Origin: Lingula anatina
Taxonomy: Eukaryota; Brachiopoda; Lingulata; Lingulida; Lingulidae
Reading direction: 5' to 3'
NCBI RefSeq assembly: GCF_001039355.2
Contig: NW_019775425.1
Coordinates: forward strand, 356,543-420,542
DNA length: 64,000 bases
Positions 1 to 14,100 of this stretch are shown in pieces (the first letter of the stretch is position 1; each line of letters begins with the position of its first letter). The notes beneath the pieces were generated by a model. It ran no database searches and was not told the DNA's origin. It was given only the letters and a program-made list of their open reading frames with translations. A program made the translations under genes and the position numbers.

Positions 1-2643
1 GACCCACATCCAGTGTCTTTATTGCATCGTTCAGAAACAATATTGAGTGGAGGCAAGCCAAAATGGGCTTTGGCAATTGATCCAATGGACGGCAAGCAAA
101 CATTTTGCTCAACTGACCCAAGAGAAAAAGAGAGGAAGATCAGGCAGTGTTTGATTGTTTTCGCCGCCTTTATCACCTTTTTTTGTGTCTGTGGCTTTGC
201 CTATTCAATTGGTGTATACTTCGAAGAATTTCTTCATGTTTTCCAACAAAGAGCTGGCGACACTGCGTGGGTGGGGTCATTAAATTTTGGCATGCTTTGT
301 TTGTCAGGTAAAAGGCACTATAATTTAAATAATTTTGAGGAAAAGATAAACAGTGATGAAATTGAGCCGGTATAGTTTGTTTACTTTATCTAAACAGCAG
401 GTGGAAGAGTTCTATACATGTTATCATCTCTCTTGGTTCAAAGGCGGATACAGATGCTGTAACAAGTCAGATGTCACACTATTTATGGTTTGATGGAGGA
501 GTTTGAAATGTAACATAAAAGAGAGAGAGAGAGAATTCTCTTCGGCTTTTAACCACAGTCACACGAAACTGATCATTTCTAATTTTACTACTGAATTAAT
601 GCCGAATTTAGTCTTATATTTCTAGGCCCAGTCAGCAGCATCGTGTCAGAGCGTTTCAGTTGCCGTGTCGTTGTCATGGTTGGTGGTCTCACTGCCTGCG
701 CAGGTCTTGTACTCAGCGCTTTTGCTACCAGTATTTCGTATCTCTACGTTACACTTGGTATATTAACAGGTATTTATTGCATGATCGTGCTGTGCCAACT
801 TGACGTTTCGTACAGGGGCGTGTAAGGGCCACAACACTACGACACAACAACACACACAAATCTCAAAAAGAACGACACAACATACACAAATCCCAAAACA
901 GAAAAAGGAGCAGATATTTATGCATGTTATTGTGTCGTTCTTTTTGTGTTGTGAGATTTTTGTGTGTTATTGTGTTGTGATTTTTGTGTTGTGGACCTTA
1001 CACGCTTCCGTAGTTTTGCATACTTGACACGATACTAATTCCAGTTTCCGCATTGCTGCCAGAGAGTTGTATGCACCCTGTTTTTCTGTACTTTTCACTG
1101 AGTTAAGAAAATTATTCGTTAGATATTCCCCTTTGGATGCTGTGTATGTGTATTGAAGAAGCGTTTGTTTTTAAATATCTACTGATGTGCGATTACATAC
1201 ATGTACAGTATTGTCATTTTGTAGGGTTCGGCTTTGGACTCTGCTTCAGCGCCACCGTTTTCGTTGTGAGCCTTGCCTTCGATCGCCACAGGAGCCTAGC
1301 TATGGGGATTAGTATGTCAGGAGTAGGCGCCGGAATGGTAGTGCAACCATATCTGATCGAGTATCTGATTCACCGTTATGGATGGAGAGGATCCATGCTG
1401 ATTCTAGCAGGACTGATGCTACAGAGCGTCGTTTGTGGTGCCCTCATGAAACTTCCCACTGCTAAATATATGACATGCTCGCCAGAATGTGAAAGGGCTT
1501 CAGAAAGAAAACCCAAAATCATAGATTTGGGCATATTTGTCAATTTCAATTATGTTGCTCTCACTGCCAATATTTTTCTCTTCTGTTTGGGGATGTCTGT
1601 GGTTCTTGTCCATTTACCACACGTTGCAGACACCTTGTCTTTCTCACACGACCAGAGTGCGCTTCTCATCTCCATTATTGGAATCACCAACACTATAGGA
1701 CGCACGTTATCGGGTGTGGTAGGCAATTTACATTTCGTCAATGTCACCCTATTATACGGACTGTCCTACGTGATTGCTGGTTTGGCTACATTATTTTATC
1801 CATCTTCCGGTCACTATGCAGTAATGGTTATTTGCTCTGTTATCTATGGATTATTCACCGCTGCGTTTGGATCTTTGTTGTCTGATGTTCTGTTACGGAT
1901 TATAGGAAAGGACAGATTTACTGCTGGCTACGGGATGTTGATGGTATTTGGAGGCATAGGGACAACACTGGGGGCCCCTTTGGCAGGTTTGTTTTATTTA
2001 CAAGTTATTATTGTACTAAATCTAATTCCATACACATAACTAAAAAACGCACTCTGCGATTGTAGACCTCCGCCAAAGATCCTGCACTGATAAATTGTGG
2101 TAGTTGAGAGCACATCCATTTCACAAGATCAAGGTCATTAATTAAAACTTTTTTTGCAATGATGAAGAAATCATTGAAAAATGCTTAAGAAATTATGATC
2201 CGGATCACAACAGAGACTTAATAGTGATTAGATTTTAGTGGTGACCCGGTTCACTGGGGATCCTATTTCTTTTTCAAATGAGCTTGTTCATGACCTAGTT
2301 ATCACAAAAATTATTGAATGCAGCTCTGAAGTGAACAGAGGAATTGTCGAATACTAGAAAATATTTAAAAGATCGCTCAATATAACGGAGTAATTATCGT
2401 ATCAGTATAACTTTATATATTGTAGGATGGCTATACGACGGTCTACACGACTACCAGCCATCTTTTTACCTGGGTGGTGGGGCCCTTACACTCAGTGGAC
2501 TGATCATGTTTATTCCTTGGAAATTTGAGAATTATCCAACCAACAGTACCAAGAAAAACACAATAGGCTTCCTTGAGTGTGAAAAGGTGATCCCTGACAT
2601 ACTGACAGAGAAGGTCCCTACGGAAGAAATATTAGTTGTGTGA
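1..2643 (+). CDS. Monocarboxylate transporter-like protein (SLC16/MFS), copy 1, 5' partial
   Basis: Predicted 12-TM major-facilitator transporter of the SLC16/MCT family, expected at the plasma membrane; the substrate cannot be told from sequence. Exons: up to 307, 626-769, 1225-1986, 2426-2643 (stop 2641-2643). All three introns are phase 1, with GT/AG ends. The frame is open to the left edge and the first in-frame ATG is at 85, so the true start may lie outside the window. From codon 13 onward about 472 residues are encoded, a normal family length. Visible family features are the TM1 block ending in FAAFITFF, the TM4-5 signature AFDRHRSLAMGISMSGVGAG (MCT consensus YF.RR..A.G.A.aG...G) and NTIGRTLSG in TM8, which keeps the Arg but has Asn where many transporting MCTs have Asp. 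The DGGWGW-type motif usually found before TM1 is absent (RKIRQCL occupies the place). A MITE sits in intron 2. A tandem paralogue starts at 9145. Confidence 0.9.
811..1012. mobile_element. Foldback MITE in intron 2 of the first MCT gene
   Basis: About 200 bp of inverted repeat. The left end ACAGGGGCGTGTAAGGGCCA pairs with the reverse complement of the right end (ACGGAAGCGTGTAAGGTCCA), and the arms continue inward through CACAACAC- and AATCTCAAAAAGAACGACAC-like blocks. Both ends touch a TA dinucleotide, consistent with a TA target-site duplication. It has no coding capacity. The short frames seen across it are artefacts of the ACAAC/GTTGT-rich arms. Confidence 0.75.
2048..2300 (-). repeat. 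Dispersed metazoan repeat of the CTCTGCCAAGG type, reverse orientation, degraded
   Basis: Lies in intron 3 of the first MCT gene. It starts with CGCACTCTGCGATTGTAGAC followed by CTCCGCCAAAGATCC, which is the reverse complement of the right end of the better-preserved copy at 57937-58158. The internal GATCCGGATCAC block matches that copy's GATCCAGATCA. The outer end cannot be placed. Confidence 0.5.
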
Positions 2644-3637
2644 GTAGAATATATATAAATTTGTTTTAGCATTATTTAATTTTTAAATGATTTTCATTTC
2701 TTTAACTCTTTATATGGGTATGTTTGATATCATTATGTAAAAATAATTCAATACAGCATTTATAGCATATTTTGTTTTCATTATTGAATTGTTGTATATT
2801 ACTGTATGTGAGAAATGTTGTCTTAGATGAATTTTTTTCTTGTCAGATCTAATAGAATATCTTCGGTTTGAATATCTATGGATGGAAATGGAAAAAGGGT
2901 ACCCATGCCATACAGGACAAGAACAAGCGTGGTTTATGAGGCTGTGTTATATAAATTCTGTTAAAGACATCTGGTTTCACTTTCCTTAAATTATGCTATA
3001 AAGGTTACATACATGTTTAATGTGAGAAAAAATTAAGACGGCAATTCTGTGATACTCTGTGATACTTAATTGTAATTCTGCAATCATTCAAGTATGAAAA
3101 TGTATATTGTCACTTGATACTAAAATATTTATAATACATTTATATATTACAAGCAGCTTATTTTTATTCTTTAAAGTAATAATAATAATAATAATAAATC
3201 ATTTTCTTCGTTTTTTCCCTATTTTATCTGACTGATAATTGAAAATAATTATTCAAATCGTGTTTTAAAAACTTTTAACAATCTCTTCAGTCACTCTGTG
3301 ACATCAGTTCCTTATGAAGCTAACAAAAATACAACAATCATTAATAGCGTTATTTAGATCTCCATATATTCTTCATTTTCGTCTGTGAAGAAGCTGTACG
3401 ATCCTCAAAGGACGCTCATGTCGGTGTCTAGTCACAGTAACGGACAGTGGTGGGTCTGGCGTCATGTGACCACCAGCAAGGCTCTCGAGTGGGAGGCATT
3501 CCTTCTGACAGGTTTTTGATCTGAAATAAAATTCCTGGCATCGGTCAGAGCATGTCCAACTTGGTTTAGGTGTACTATAGGACTATTATAATGACTACTA
3601 ACAGATTGTCTGTAAGGTTCAAATCTGGCGATCTTAA
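2644..3637. other. Intergenic, 3' flank of the first MCT gene
   Basis: No gene seen. It holds a short TAA tract (about 3179-3197) whose end supplies an AATAAA, and another AATAAA near 3522. Either could serve the upstream gene. The part after about 3400 may be decayed transposon sequence continuing from the Tc1 relic to its right. Confidence 0.5.
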
Positions 3638-3639
3638 TT

Positions 3640-4330
3640 ACATAATTGGCTCTGAAAGTAATCTGCTAATACATAGGATCTGTGTGGACGGACATTGGTA
3701 AAAAATTATTCCTGAGGTGCCTACCCTCCCCCCCCCCCCCCAAAAAAAAAAGGGGGGATGCAGGCTCGTGGTTTCAACAATATTCCTGTATTTGACGTGG
3801 TTAAGGTTTCCATCGATGACTACTATTGGTGTTTTGGCACCAATGTGAATTCCACTCGAAATACTGATGCTGTCATCCCCGTCAGTCACTCTAGGAGCAA
3901 CACACGCTTCATCGTTGGCCTCTTCGGATTTCTGTGAATTCACATTTGACCCACCTTGGCGGTACAGATGAAATCTGACCTCAAAAGTGAGAGCCGCATG
4001 ATTTCCAATGTTGTCCGCTCCACCGTTTATGCTGCCCAACTCATTAGAAAAACAGTCGGCAATGTTGTGCTGTTCACAGCGACTTCTTCAGAAGTCTTAT
4101 AGTGTAGTAACCTGCTAAAACCAGTCTAGTGTTCGCAAAGGGCCCTTAGTTAAAATCGCTCTCGATGGCAATTGTGAAGCGAACAGGTTGCCTTTGTTTA
4201 GTTACGGCAGCAAAACCGTAAGAACAATGGATCCTGTTTCCTGGTGGTAAGTTGTGGATGCCCTAGACATCGCTTCTGCGGAGGTACACCAGTCTAGACA
4301 TACCTCTGAAAGATTGTGCCGATCGTTCCT
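3640..4330 (-). pseudogene. Degenerate Tc1/mariner-type transposase relic
   Basis: The longest open stretch is 3638-4039 on the minus strand. It contains TFEVRFHLY (compare the Tc1 core around FSDESRF), SISISSGIHIGAKTP (compare the usual SVMVWGGI...KT) and VVIDGNLNHVKYRN (compare VVIDGNL.A.RY...). The order and spacing fit the central DDE region of a Tc1-like transposase. Upstream on the same strand (4040-4330) the sequence is broken by stops and shifts, and no intact start or terminus is visible. A C/A homopolymer tract at 3727-3750 interrupts the 3' side. It is dead and not expressed as a transposase. Confidence 0.6.
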
Positions 4331-4589
4331 TGCTACACAATAACCTGTCTGGTGCATAACAGCAATGCTGTGACACACTGTTTCGCTGAATTCACCCGAC
4401 CGTTAAACTGGTTATTTTCAAAATCATCTATGCAGGCATAACCGAAATATAGAGAGTTTCTTAACAGAACTACTACAGTACAATGCATGCTCTCCAAAAG
4501 CCATTCTAGGATCAGCCCAATGAAATTATCGCACATTACATAATGCAGACGTGTTACAGACAAGACAGTCAATTAATTGGTACTGACAC

Positions 4590-5370
4590 ACCTGACAAAG
4601 AATATCACTGCTCTCCATACCTGGAAAAGTCTTCTGCGGAGTTATTAAAGAGAGGGTTTGGAAAGGAGTAGAAGAAAAACTGAGATATGAACAAGCAGCA
4701 TATAGAAAAGGGCACGGGACAGCTGAACAGATTTTTATATCGCGAAATATTGTCAAACAATGTATTGAGTGCCAATCGCCGCTGTACATTAACTTTATCA
4801 ACTTCCGTAAGGCTTTCGATAGCGTTAACAGGGAGAAGCTCTGGAAGGTCCTGTCTTAGGGAATCCCTAATCTTTTCATTGATATCATCAAAGAGGTGTA
4901 CAGTGGAAGCAGTAGCCGTGCCATCAACAACGGACAGTCAACACAGTGGTTCTTGGTCAAAACTGTAATTCGACAAGGCTGTGTAATGCCAGGGTTCTTT
5001 TTCATTGTTGCTGTGGGTTGGATCATGAGGAAAACAACCAGCGGAAGAAGAAGAAGGAACTTTATCACCCTGCTTGAGGACTTGGATTATGCTGATGATA
5101 ATGCCCTCCTACATTTTATCTAGTACTAGTAAGAACCAGCACATGCAGGAAAAAAGGACATGCTGAAAACACAGGTCTTCAAATTAACACAGACAAAACC
5201 AAGGTGTTGAGGCTAAATAAAAAAGAATCTAGCCCTACTGAGATCAGAGGGAGAAACATTGAAGATAAAGATACTTTCAAACATCTTGCTGCTATAATAA
5301 CATACACCACACAAAATATACATGACTGTGAGACAGGTCTATGAAAAAGTACAAACTTATTTCGTGAAAG
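4590..5370 (+). pseudogene. Degenerate non-LTR (LINE) reverse transcriptase fragment
   Basis: Read on the plus strand in one frame, it gives the classic order of non-LTR RT blocks: LRYEQAAYRKGHGTAEQIFI, then INFRKAFDSVNREKLWKVL, an in-frame stop at about 4856, GIPNLFIDIIKEVYS, VIRQGCVMPGFFF and the catalytic-type LDYADDNALL near 5084-5113. Downstream there is a C-terminal-like stretch (INTDKTKV) in a shifted frame. It lacks ORF1, the endonuclease and an A-rich tail, so it is a truncated, mutated insertion that cannot transpose. Confidence 0.8.
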
Positions 5371-7883
5371 AGACGAGGAGAGGATACTCGACCCTTAGCC
5401 TCCTTCGCCGCCTTCTCTTAGGGTAATTAGAACCATATTGGCGGCCATGGGCATAACCCCTGTTGGTTATTTACATGTAGGTTAATATGAATACAATGGT
5501 CATAGCGATACCAACACAAGCCCGTGTTTTGGTGGCATTTTTATGGTAAAGGTCACTTGAATTCAAAACGACTGAGAAGGATTTGAAACAATATAGAGAA
5601 AAGATTCTCTGGCACCCGTCGCGAAATCAATTTAGGTCAAACTAAAACTTGTAATAAAGTCCAGAAAAAAAAGAAAATATGTGATATTATCACTTGTCAA
5701 GCAGTGCAGTTTAAAACCTCATCCATTTGATTTTACAGAAAGTCGATCACATGCAAGTGTAGGGAAATCAAATTCAATAGTCTAGTTGTCTTAAGTTATC
5801 TGACATCTAACATTAAGTTACAATTGAGTCACAGGCACAATAATTACCAAAATACGTTTTCAAAACAACAGGAAAGAGAGAGTTAATGGCCGGTGAACTC
5901 GGCGATACATAACGGTTGGCAGAATGACCAGCTTACCCCGATACATATATACATGTACTACAGATTAATGAGCTGCCCGCCGTGCTACCAAGTTGATGTC
6001 TAATTAAGTTGATGGAACACGTCCTGCATTTCATCACTGCGGGTTTCAGCAATATCATGTCAATGGTTCAAGGTCATCACGTGCTACTCGATGAATAGCT
6101 TTCAATAATTTATTTGCTCCATTTCCAATATAATACACACAGATATGTTCACTTGAAGTTACAGTAAATAATGGTGAAAATGCAAGGTTTACAGCCTGTT
6201 ATTGTTTCTACAAACCGCGCTTGCTTGAAACCTGTAAACAAAAAGAAAGACGACAGTTATGTTCCCTTAGCTACCACGCTATCGCACACGGGTGCTTTGA
6301 TAACAGCGTGCATCAGACTAGCAATGAGATGTGCAAAGCCACACCTAGTTGCTGAAATACCCAGAAAAAAACGGGGCATTAAGTACCGCTCAGTATGGCT
6401 CATTGTGGACCGTTACAACACAAGGGAAAAAAGGAAGTGAGCACTTATTGGCACCACTGTACTGTTACTTTTTCATCCGATTCAGCCGTGCTAGTTCTAT
6501 GCAAGTGATCTTGTCAGTTTGTATCCTAACACTCCTGACCTTTTTTTTTTTTTTTTTTGCAAAATATTTTATTATGGCGTGGACGACAAGTGCCTTCTGC
6601 AATATACGTATACAACATTAAAACACTTTGTTCAAAATAATTCATAAAAAGCATTCGGCTGCTTATGACTATTTATTGCCTGCTTGCCCTTGCTACGAAA
6701 CAAACTGGTTTGAGGCAGATGTAACAAATGGCGCAGTGTACACCGATTTACTTTCTAGTTCACGTAAAACTGGCACGTGATAAATGGCTATGATTCAGGT
6801 AAATGTGCAGCCTACTACGGTCATAGAACTGTTCCAGCAGTGTCAAGCTGAAGTTAATAAAAACAATGATCATGAAACAGTTTCTAAATACACCTTACAC
6901 GATTTACCGATATTGCCTCATTTCTTACAATAGTCGTGACGTAGCGCTGACAGCCTTGTCCTATTTGTATATTAATGGCAGTAAATAGCAATGATGAGCC
7001 CTGTTCATTCAGGGGTGAATATACGACTACCAAATCTAGTTCTAACCAGTTTGGTCCAGGTAGAACAAGATCTGGACATGGGATTTGGCTTCCTTTAGGC
7101 CAGCACACCATTAAGCGTGCGCCACACTCTGCGCTTGCCGTACCCGGGGTAAGTAGTGCTATTTCAAAGCTGACATCGCTTATCGCAACATCTCATAATA
7201 ATTTAACAAAAGCAAAATAAAACCTGTCTGTGCTGACCGCAAATGTTATAAATTAACAGGACAGTGAATTGTTTGCAAATTTCAAAGGTAAACCATACGT
7301 AACATATCACATGAAAAACGATTTTCTTAGAACATGATGCCCATATATAACATTTTAATTATTTATATAAGAAGGTGCTTTTTTTCGAAAAAAATAGTTT
7401 TGGTTATTTTTGTTGTTGACAGGTAAGAGTGGACTGCACTCAGTATTCTTGCATATATTTGTCGATAAACCCACATCAAAAAAGCAAAAGGATAATACTG
7501 TCTGCGCCCAAAACGCAATTTTACAGCATCAGAGAATGCCGCCCAATGGATCCCATTTGGCAATATATAAGGTTTAATGAATTTCAAAAATAGCCTCGGA
7601 CAGTCCACTGGTTGCCATTGTATGAATTTGAGCTGATGGGCATCAATTTACAGGTGAAGATCAGACCTGCTAATGTTCCTATGAACAGTATCTGTTTATG
7701 CGTACTAGTTTATGTCTGAACTTATGCGTGCGGCCTGAGGCTAATTTTACGCCACTTCTGACACAAAGAACGCCGTAGACACTGCGCAAAGAATTGTCAA
7801 CTCCTCTTATTGTTGAGTATCTATTTTCTATTCGGAGTTAAGTGCAGTTTAAACCGTAACCTCAAAAACAAGCCATATTTTTC

Positions 7884-7890
<7 letters not shown>

Positions 7891-7963
<73 letters not shown>
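7891..7963. repeat. TA dinucleotide microsatellite
   Basis: Uninterrupted alternating TA for about 73 bases. The short frame through it (an Ile-Tyr run) is a by-product. Confidence 0.95.
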
Positions 7964-7966
<3 letters not shown>

Positions 7967-8791
7967 GGCTCTATGAAAAATATTTTATGTGCAAACACTG
8001 ATGTGAGTGTACATATAGCCGTCGCCAGCGTCTGTCCTTGTTGTCTCTGCAAGTGCCGTTGCGGGCGTTACACACTGTAAGTTTCCACCTTGTGGACAGT
8101 GTGTTTTCTCTACAATATTAACTGCTCATATCTATCTTATAGAGTTAAACCATAGGTAATTGCTCAACAAGACATTATAAAAGATATTACATTAAAGGCG
8201 ACACATTGTTATTGTGCAAAACTTATGTTGCAGCCAATATTACCAGGTTACCAGCATGCAAGCTACGCTATTTTATCCTGTATTTTTGTTTGTATTGAGT
8301 TACCAGAAAGTATGGCGTGCACTGTGTATTTAAATGTATATAAAATAATGAGAGTGAATTAATGCAGGTGGCTGGAAATGGGGAGCACCGATTGGGGATA
8401 GTGTATGATATCAGAGAGAGATCTGGAATTGTGTGTATCACGAGCATCATCATGCCACTTGGCCGTATCTTTTTTCCAGTTCATTTTTTTTCTGCAGCGG
8501 TATGATTCCAACCTTATTCTACAGACATCTACCAGGTATATGCGAAGAGCATGAATGATAATCACCTGTTTTACAGGCACCTGTATTAGCTGCTTTCTGG
8601 TACACGTGACTGGTGTGTGCTATCTGTATAATCTCAAGTGTACAGAAGAGACCTGTTGGCTAGCTCAATGATTTATACTTTGACATATACCTGGAAGCAT
8701 CCTTGACCAGTTCTGGGAACTATCGTAGTTCACGGAACCTTGAATTATTTCAGATACAATGTTAGCGGTGTGTTTTATGTTGATTATTCAG

Positions 8792-8799
8792 TATATAAA
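8792..8799 (+). promoter_or_regulatory. Candidate TATA box for the second MCT gene
   Basis: TATATAAA in an otherwise mixed-composition stretch, about 350 bp upstream of the ATG at 9145. It would imply a roughly 320-nt leader or a 5' UTR intron. Position alone supports it. Confidence 0.2.
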
Positions 8800-9144
8800 G
8801 CTATGCACTACTTTTATACTCACATACAAAAAGGTAACTAGAATGGGTGCATTAGGTATAGCTTGCTATCGTATTTGCGTTTAGGTATGGCATTAATGCA
8901 GGACAAGGAAATTTGGAAGGGTCCCAGACCCGTTGTAACGCTCTCAGTAAAGGCCAATTTTTTGCATCTATTCGGGGAACAGACTGGGAAGAAGGCCCTG
9001 GATAACCTGATCGAACCGATTAGGAAATTTCCATAAGCTTTTCCCGCTTACGTTAATTATCCTTTCCAAATTTCCTGGCCGCAATGTCTATAAAGATGTG
9101 TTGTTTGGTACTCTAGGATACATTCACCACACCCGAGTGGCACC

Positions 9145-11133
9145 ATGGAGTCCTCAACAAAGGCGATTCCACTACACAGCTCAGCACCGATAATCTGCGA
9201 CCCTCGCACACCACCTGCAAAGAACGGGGTTGAAAAGGAAAAACTGTTCCTGGCATCCGATCCAAGCCTTGTCTTTTCTGAACAGAAATCTGAACTAAAA
9301 AACCTTCCTCAGTACACTCAATATATGGGGACTAGAGAGCGAACAATAAGACAATGCTTGATTGTGATCGCAGCATTTATGTCGCATTTTTTCGTCCATG
9401 GGCTGTCAGCATCCATGGGCGTTTACTTTGAAGAGTTCTTAGAGATCTTCAAGCAAAGTGTGGGAGATACAGCATGGGTTGGATCCCTCAATTATGGCAT
9501 GCTGTTATTAACAGGTAAAGGGAGTGTATCACAAACCAAAATATATTGCGCCCCTCCTGAGCCAAAATATTAGGCGAAATACTACACCAGCCCAACTGAT
9601 TCAGAATAAACAAAATACAAATTTTAAATTGGTGTGTCATCATATTCCAAGTATTCACAAATTATTTTATTTGTTGCAGAGAACTTTTATGTTTGAACTC
9701 AAAAAAGGAGATTAATAATATATCTTCGAATTATATGATTCTAGAGGGCACCTGTACATTACACATACTGTTTGGCAAATATCGACTGAACAAATAACCA
9801 TTTGCAGATATTGCCATTTTTATTTATTCAATCTATTCACGAAGGATGTCTTCGAACAGGATTAATTATTCTTTTATTGGTTGGCCATTTTTAACGTGGA
9901 TCTTTCTGAAAGTGGATCTTTTGTGTTTAGAATTTTACGCATGCGTATTAGGCCCTATGTGACGTGCACATGTCATGCCCACGGCAGAATTTTAGCTATG
10001 TACTTTTTGATTGCCCATTACACATAACAAAGTTTCAAAAAGGTCCATCATTATCAATATCACAATGTAGTTATGAATTTTGTGACCAACAGTGGGAATG
10101 CTTTGACAAAACCAATATAACCAATGCTCTAAACTGAAGGTCACGACGTGAAAAGGTACGGCTGTATTTCGAAGGCCGCCTAAATTTTGCCTTGGAGACG
10201 AGTATAGGCAGTCTTTGCACTTATGTTCATTAGGTGATTACAAAGGCGATCTATAATCAGATGAGTAACATGAATGTCTTGGTAGGATGCCAGACTTATG
10301 CGCGAACCACCATTTGTTCTTGTGGTCGCGCATCGTTTCAAGTTAACATATTCGTTGCAAACGCGCCCATAAAATATAGCATATCTGCTGAGCTTACAGT
10401 AGTTATGTCCCGATTTTAGCGACATTTGGTTAGCCGTCCAATGCACTTTAATAGAACTGGGGCATAAGTAAGCTCAGAACGAGTGCTACATTTTATGGGT
10501 AGGCTACATTATGTACATTTTGGACGAAGAAAGCCAAGTATGAAGTTGCTATGCATTACTATACATATATATCAGTTTAAGTGCACTGTGCGTTTATGGG
10601 ACAAAGTGCCAGAATTATCTATTTAATCAACGTACCTTTGGCTTGAGAGTGCAAACCTCTTGGTAAAAGTTGTATGTGCATGTGTTTTATTGTTATTGTT
10701 GTCACTGTGGTCTTTTTCTAAGCTACATACAAAAATAAATGGACACGTCCATGCAAGTCGGATGTCGGGAAGAGCGCTAGGGAGTGATTGAATCAGTGCC
10801 TTTATATCAGTTCAGAGTGTGAGGAATGAAAATGACGTCTCTCCCCCTCTCTCCAGTTCACACTCTATCAAGCCCAAGAACTTCGTTACCTTGAGACGAG
10901 GATATTATAAGGTTGGAATGGCGGGCATTAAAAAACTCTTCGTGTACCTGTAAATGACCGCCGTGATCTTTCACCTGAGAAAGTATATGGGCTGATAACG
11001 AGGTTGCTGCTGAGCCACTCTTCAACATATTAACGCAATGTGATTAGTCCAGGGTATGTCTGAGAGCCCACTGGGGGTCGCGAAAAACTCAGACTTGAAA
11101 GTATGCTGATCTACACGGTATATTATGCTTGGC

Positions 11134-11190
<57 letters not shown>

Positions 11191-14100
11191 TGTCTGTCTG
11201 CTGACAAGATTCAAGGGTAAATCCAACCTATGCCTTGAGAACTACATGCACTGCTGGAGTGCAGATGCACTTGAATCTACAGAAAAGAGTGAAACAAAAC
11301 GCAGATAAATTGAGATGGAATTGAACATAAATCCAATACTAAATTTCACATGTCATACATAACAATATTTTTCATAGTCCGTAACACCATTAGGCCTAAC
11401 TACTCTACACTATATTCCTAGAATTTGTTCATCACCTACAATAAGACAATATTACAGAAATAGCGAACTGTAAACTATTGTAGACAAAAATTTTAAAAAT
11501 TCAAATTATAAAGGTGGCGTTTTATTTGCAGGTCCAGTATGCAGCGTCATCGTGGATCGTTTCGGTTGCCGGGTGACGGCCATGCTCGGAGGCGCTATCG
11601 CTGCCGTGGGTCTATTTCTCAGCGTTTTTGCCACAAGTCTGATGTACTTGTATGTCAGTTTTGGAATAATCACAGGTATAGATCTTTCCCAAAATCATGT
11701 TTCTATGTTTACAAAGCGACTCATCTTTTCAAGGTTAGACATTAAAAACTATACAACCCCTCAAATAAAAGTACCTGATGTCGATTTTTTTAAATACAGA
11801 TAGACATGGCGTTCTAAACGACTGGTCAATCACTTACTACTAAACGATGAATTAAAATGGTATAAAAAATCTAATCCAAGTGTAGGTACGGGTCGAACAA
11901 TTCGTAAATAGGAGAATTTGCTTTTTACCGAGAAAAATTAATTTTGATGGATTTATCCCTTATATAGTGTACTTTATGGAGTAGTATGTTATAAGTTTCT
12001 TTCTTAAATACAGAAATCTTTTTTAAGGCAGAGATGGCTAAGCCCTTCGTAAGCAACCGACAAAAATATGTGGCACCAAAATGCGACATTTAATCTATAC
12101 CCATTGCGTACGGAGATTGAATTGTATTTAATCATCGCTTAGATTATCTTGAAAATGATTCACGGAGAGGTCTATTGTGCCTATGGTTGGTCAGATAAAG
12201 CGAAATTCTTGCAGTGTACAAAAGAAATGTCGCTCACTGCTTTTAGTGCAATATTGTCGACGGGCAGCCGCTAGACATTTAAGTAAGATAGACGTAAGAG
12301 GCAAGTGAATGGGAATAAGCTCTTCGCTGGATTTGAATAGGTAGATTCGCGTCTGTACAAACTTAAATCGCTCGTCTTTTGAGAAACCAGTCAGAGATCA
12401 TGTAATGATAACCACACAGATTAAATGTTGCAGGCAATGGATTCCTACTGAGACAGATTCGACGCTGACGACAAACCAGCTATGTTTGTCCTTGATGTTT
12501 GTCTCGAAACTATTTCTTTTTACATTGAGGTTTAAATCTTAACCCCACCCACAAAAAAATTAAATGGCATACATCCAGCTTAGTAATGTTGTTTACGCGT
12601 CACCATTGCGTGACAGTCAGTTAAGTTCACCCCGTATGCCTACAATGATGAATACATTTTGCTTTTCTACTTAATTTCTTAAGAAGTAGTGCAATCTTTT
12701 TGGATCTTTGAGGGTGGGTATTTTTCTAATTGTCAAAGTCAAAAAAGTTGAAAAGTTGTTATGAATGATCCTTGGGGATCTTTTTATTGCTTCATGCCAC
12801 TGGCAAGAGGACACAGACCCTTTAGTGAACTTTATAATGACCAACAATTTAATGATACACTAAATTGCACCGTGATGCTAGATTAGTTGTTTGGTTCTTA
12901 AAATGAAAAATAAAGGTATTGCAAGGTCACAGGAAAGAAATTGAATACCTTCTGTGATTTAGTTTTTTAATAACAGTTTATTTTTACCAACGCGTCCATT
13001 GTATGAACCTGCACTGTGGTCAACAGATTTTTAAGAAGGACATAAAAGAAAGGCAACAATAACAACGGGCGATAGGAGAATCTCTTTACCATCCCCCCCC
13101 ACCCGTTGCATTGTGTTTTTTTCCTATTTCATGAAAAGGGCAGTCACCAATATGCTTTACTACTAATGAAAACGCAGAAAGCATAACAGCAAGCATAAAG
13201 TGGAGAGGACTGCATGTGGTATTACTGCATTGCACATGTTAGTGTCACCTAGGACGGTGTCCTACATATCTTCATACCATAACTGTGATACAGAAAAAAA
13301 GTTTATCTAAATCTGAAGATGTGACATGAATGCATCAACACAACAGGGCAATTTTACGCTTATTTTCGTGTCGACCTTAAGGGAAAATTATTATAAACTA
13401 CTTTGGCATCACCCGATGAGTTCCTTTCAGATTCTTTCATGTTTGAGTTTCTTTTGTGCGAAACAAGACACCCACCGCGGAAGTTAACCCTATGCTGAAA
13501 ATGTCCGTAGAGACAAAATTAACCACAGCACCGAGATACAATTTTTATAAATGGTTAAAGGGATAACAACTCTTCGTATGAGATCTAGAAATCTGTGCTT
13601 GTCAGCGGACCACGTGACCTCCATAGGTGGCTATACTCTGTAATAATCTCTTAAGAGATTATTACAAACACACAAATAAACTTTTTAGAAAAAAAAACAG
13701 GTACTAACTTTGAATGTAAAAATGGATTCATTAACCATTGGTAAGTATGGGGAAATTGTTGTTTACCCCAAGAAAATTAATTTTTTGGTCAAATGAACAG
13801 TTCTTATCTTTTTAACTAATCAAATGAACAGACATGAAATCTGACATTGTCATTTCATACAGTCTCGGCGCACAACAGCTAATGTCACTTGGAGCGGGTG
13901 ACCTCTCCGAAAACCCTGTCACATAGCGATTATGTGATTCCTTTTGCAAATCATTTAATCAATTTACTTTGAGTAATTTATACCGTTTATGTTGTTGAGA
14001 TAACAACGGACATCTCCCATCATTTACCGTCAAGCTATTATATAACTTAAGAAGCTTTATCAATAATCAATAATGTTTGTAGCACTGTTGCTACCAGTAT

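Larger units (their letters stand above)
5371..9144. other. Intergenic between the two MCT genes
   Basis: No gene supported. Contains poly-T at 6541-6558, a TA microsatellite at 7891-7963, and AT-rich unique-looking DNA. A TATATAAA at about 8792-8799 lies 350 bp upstream of the second MCT start codon and is a weak promoter candidate. Confidence 0.5.

Noticed and set aside
800-1027. Open frame of 75 codons in intron 2 of the first MCT gene
   Set aside because: It runs through a foldback MITE; composition reflects the ACAAC/GTTGT arms, not coding.
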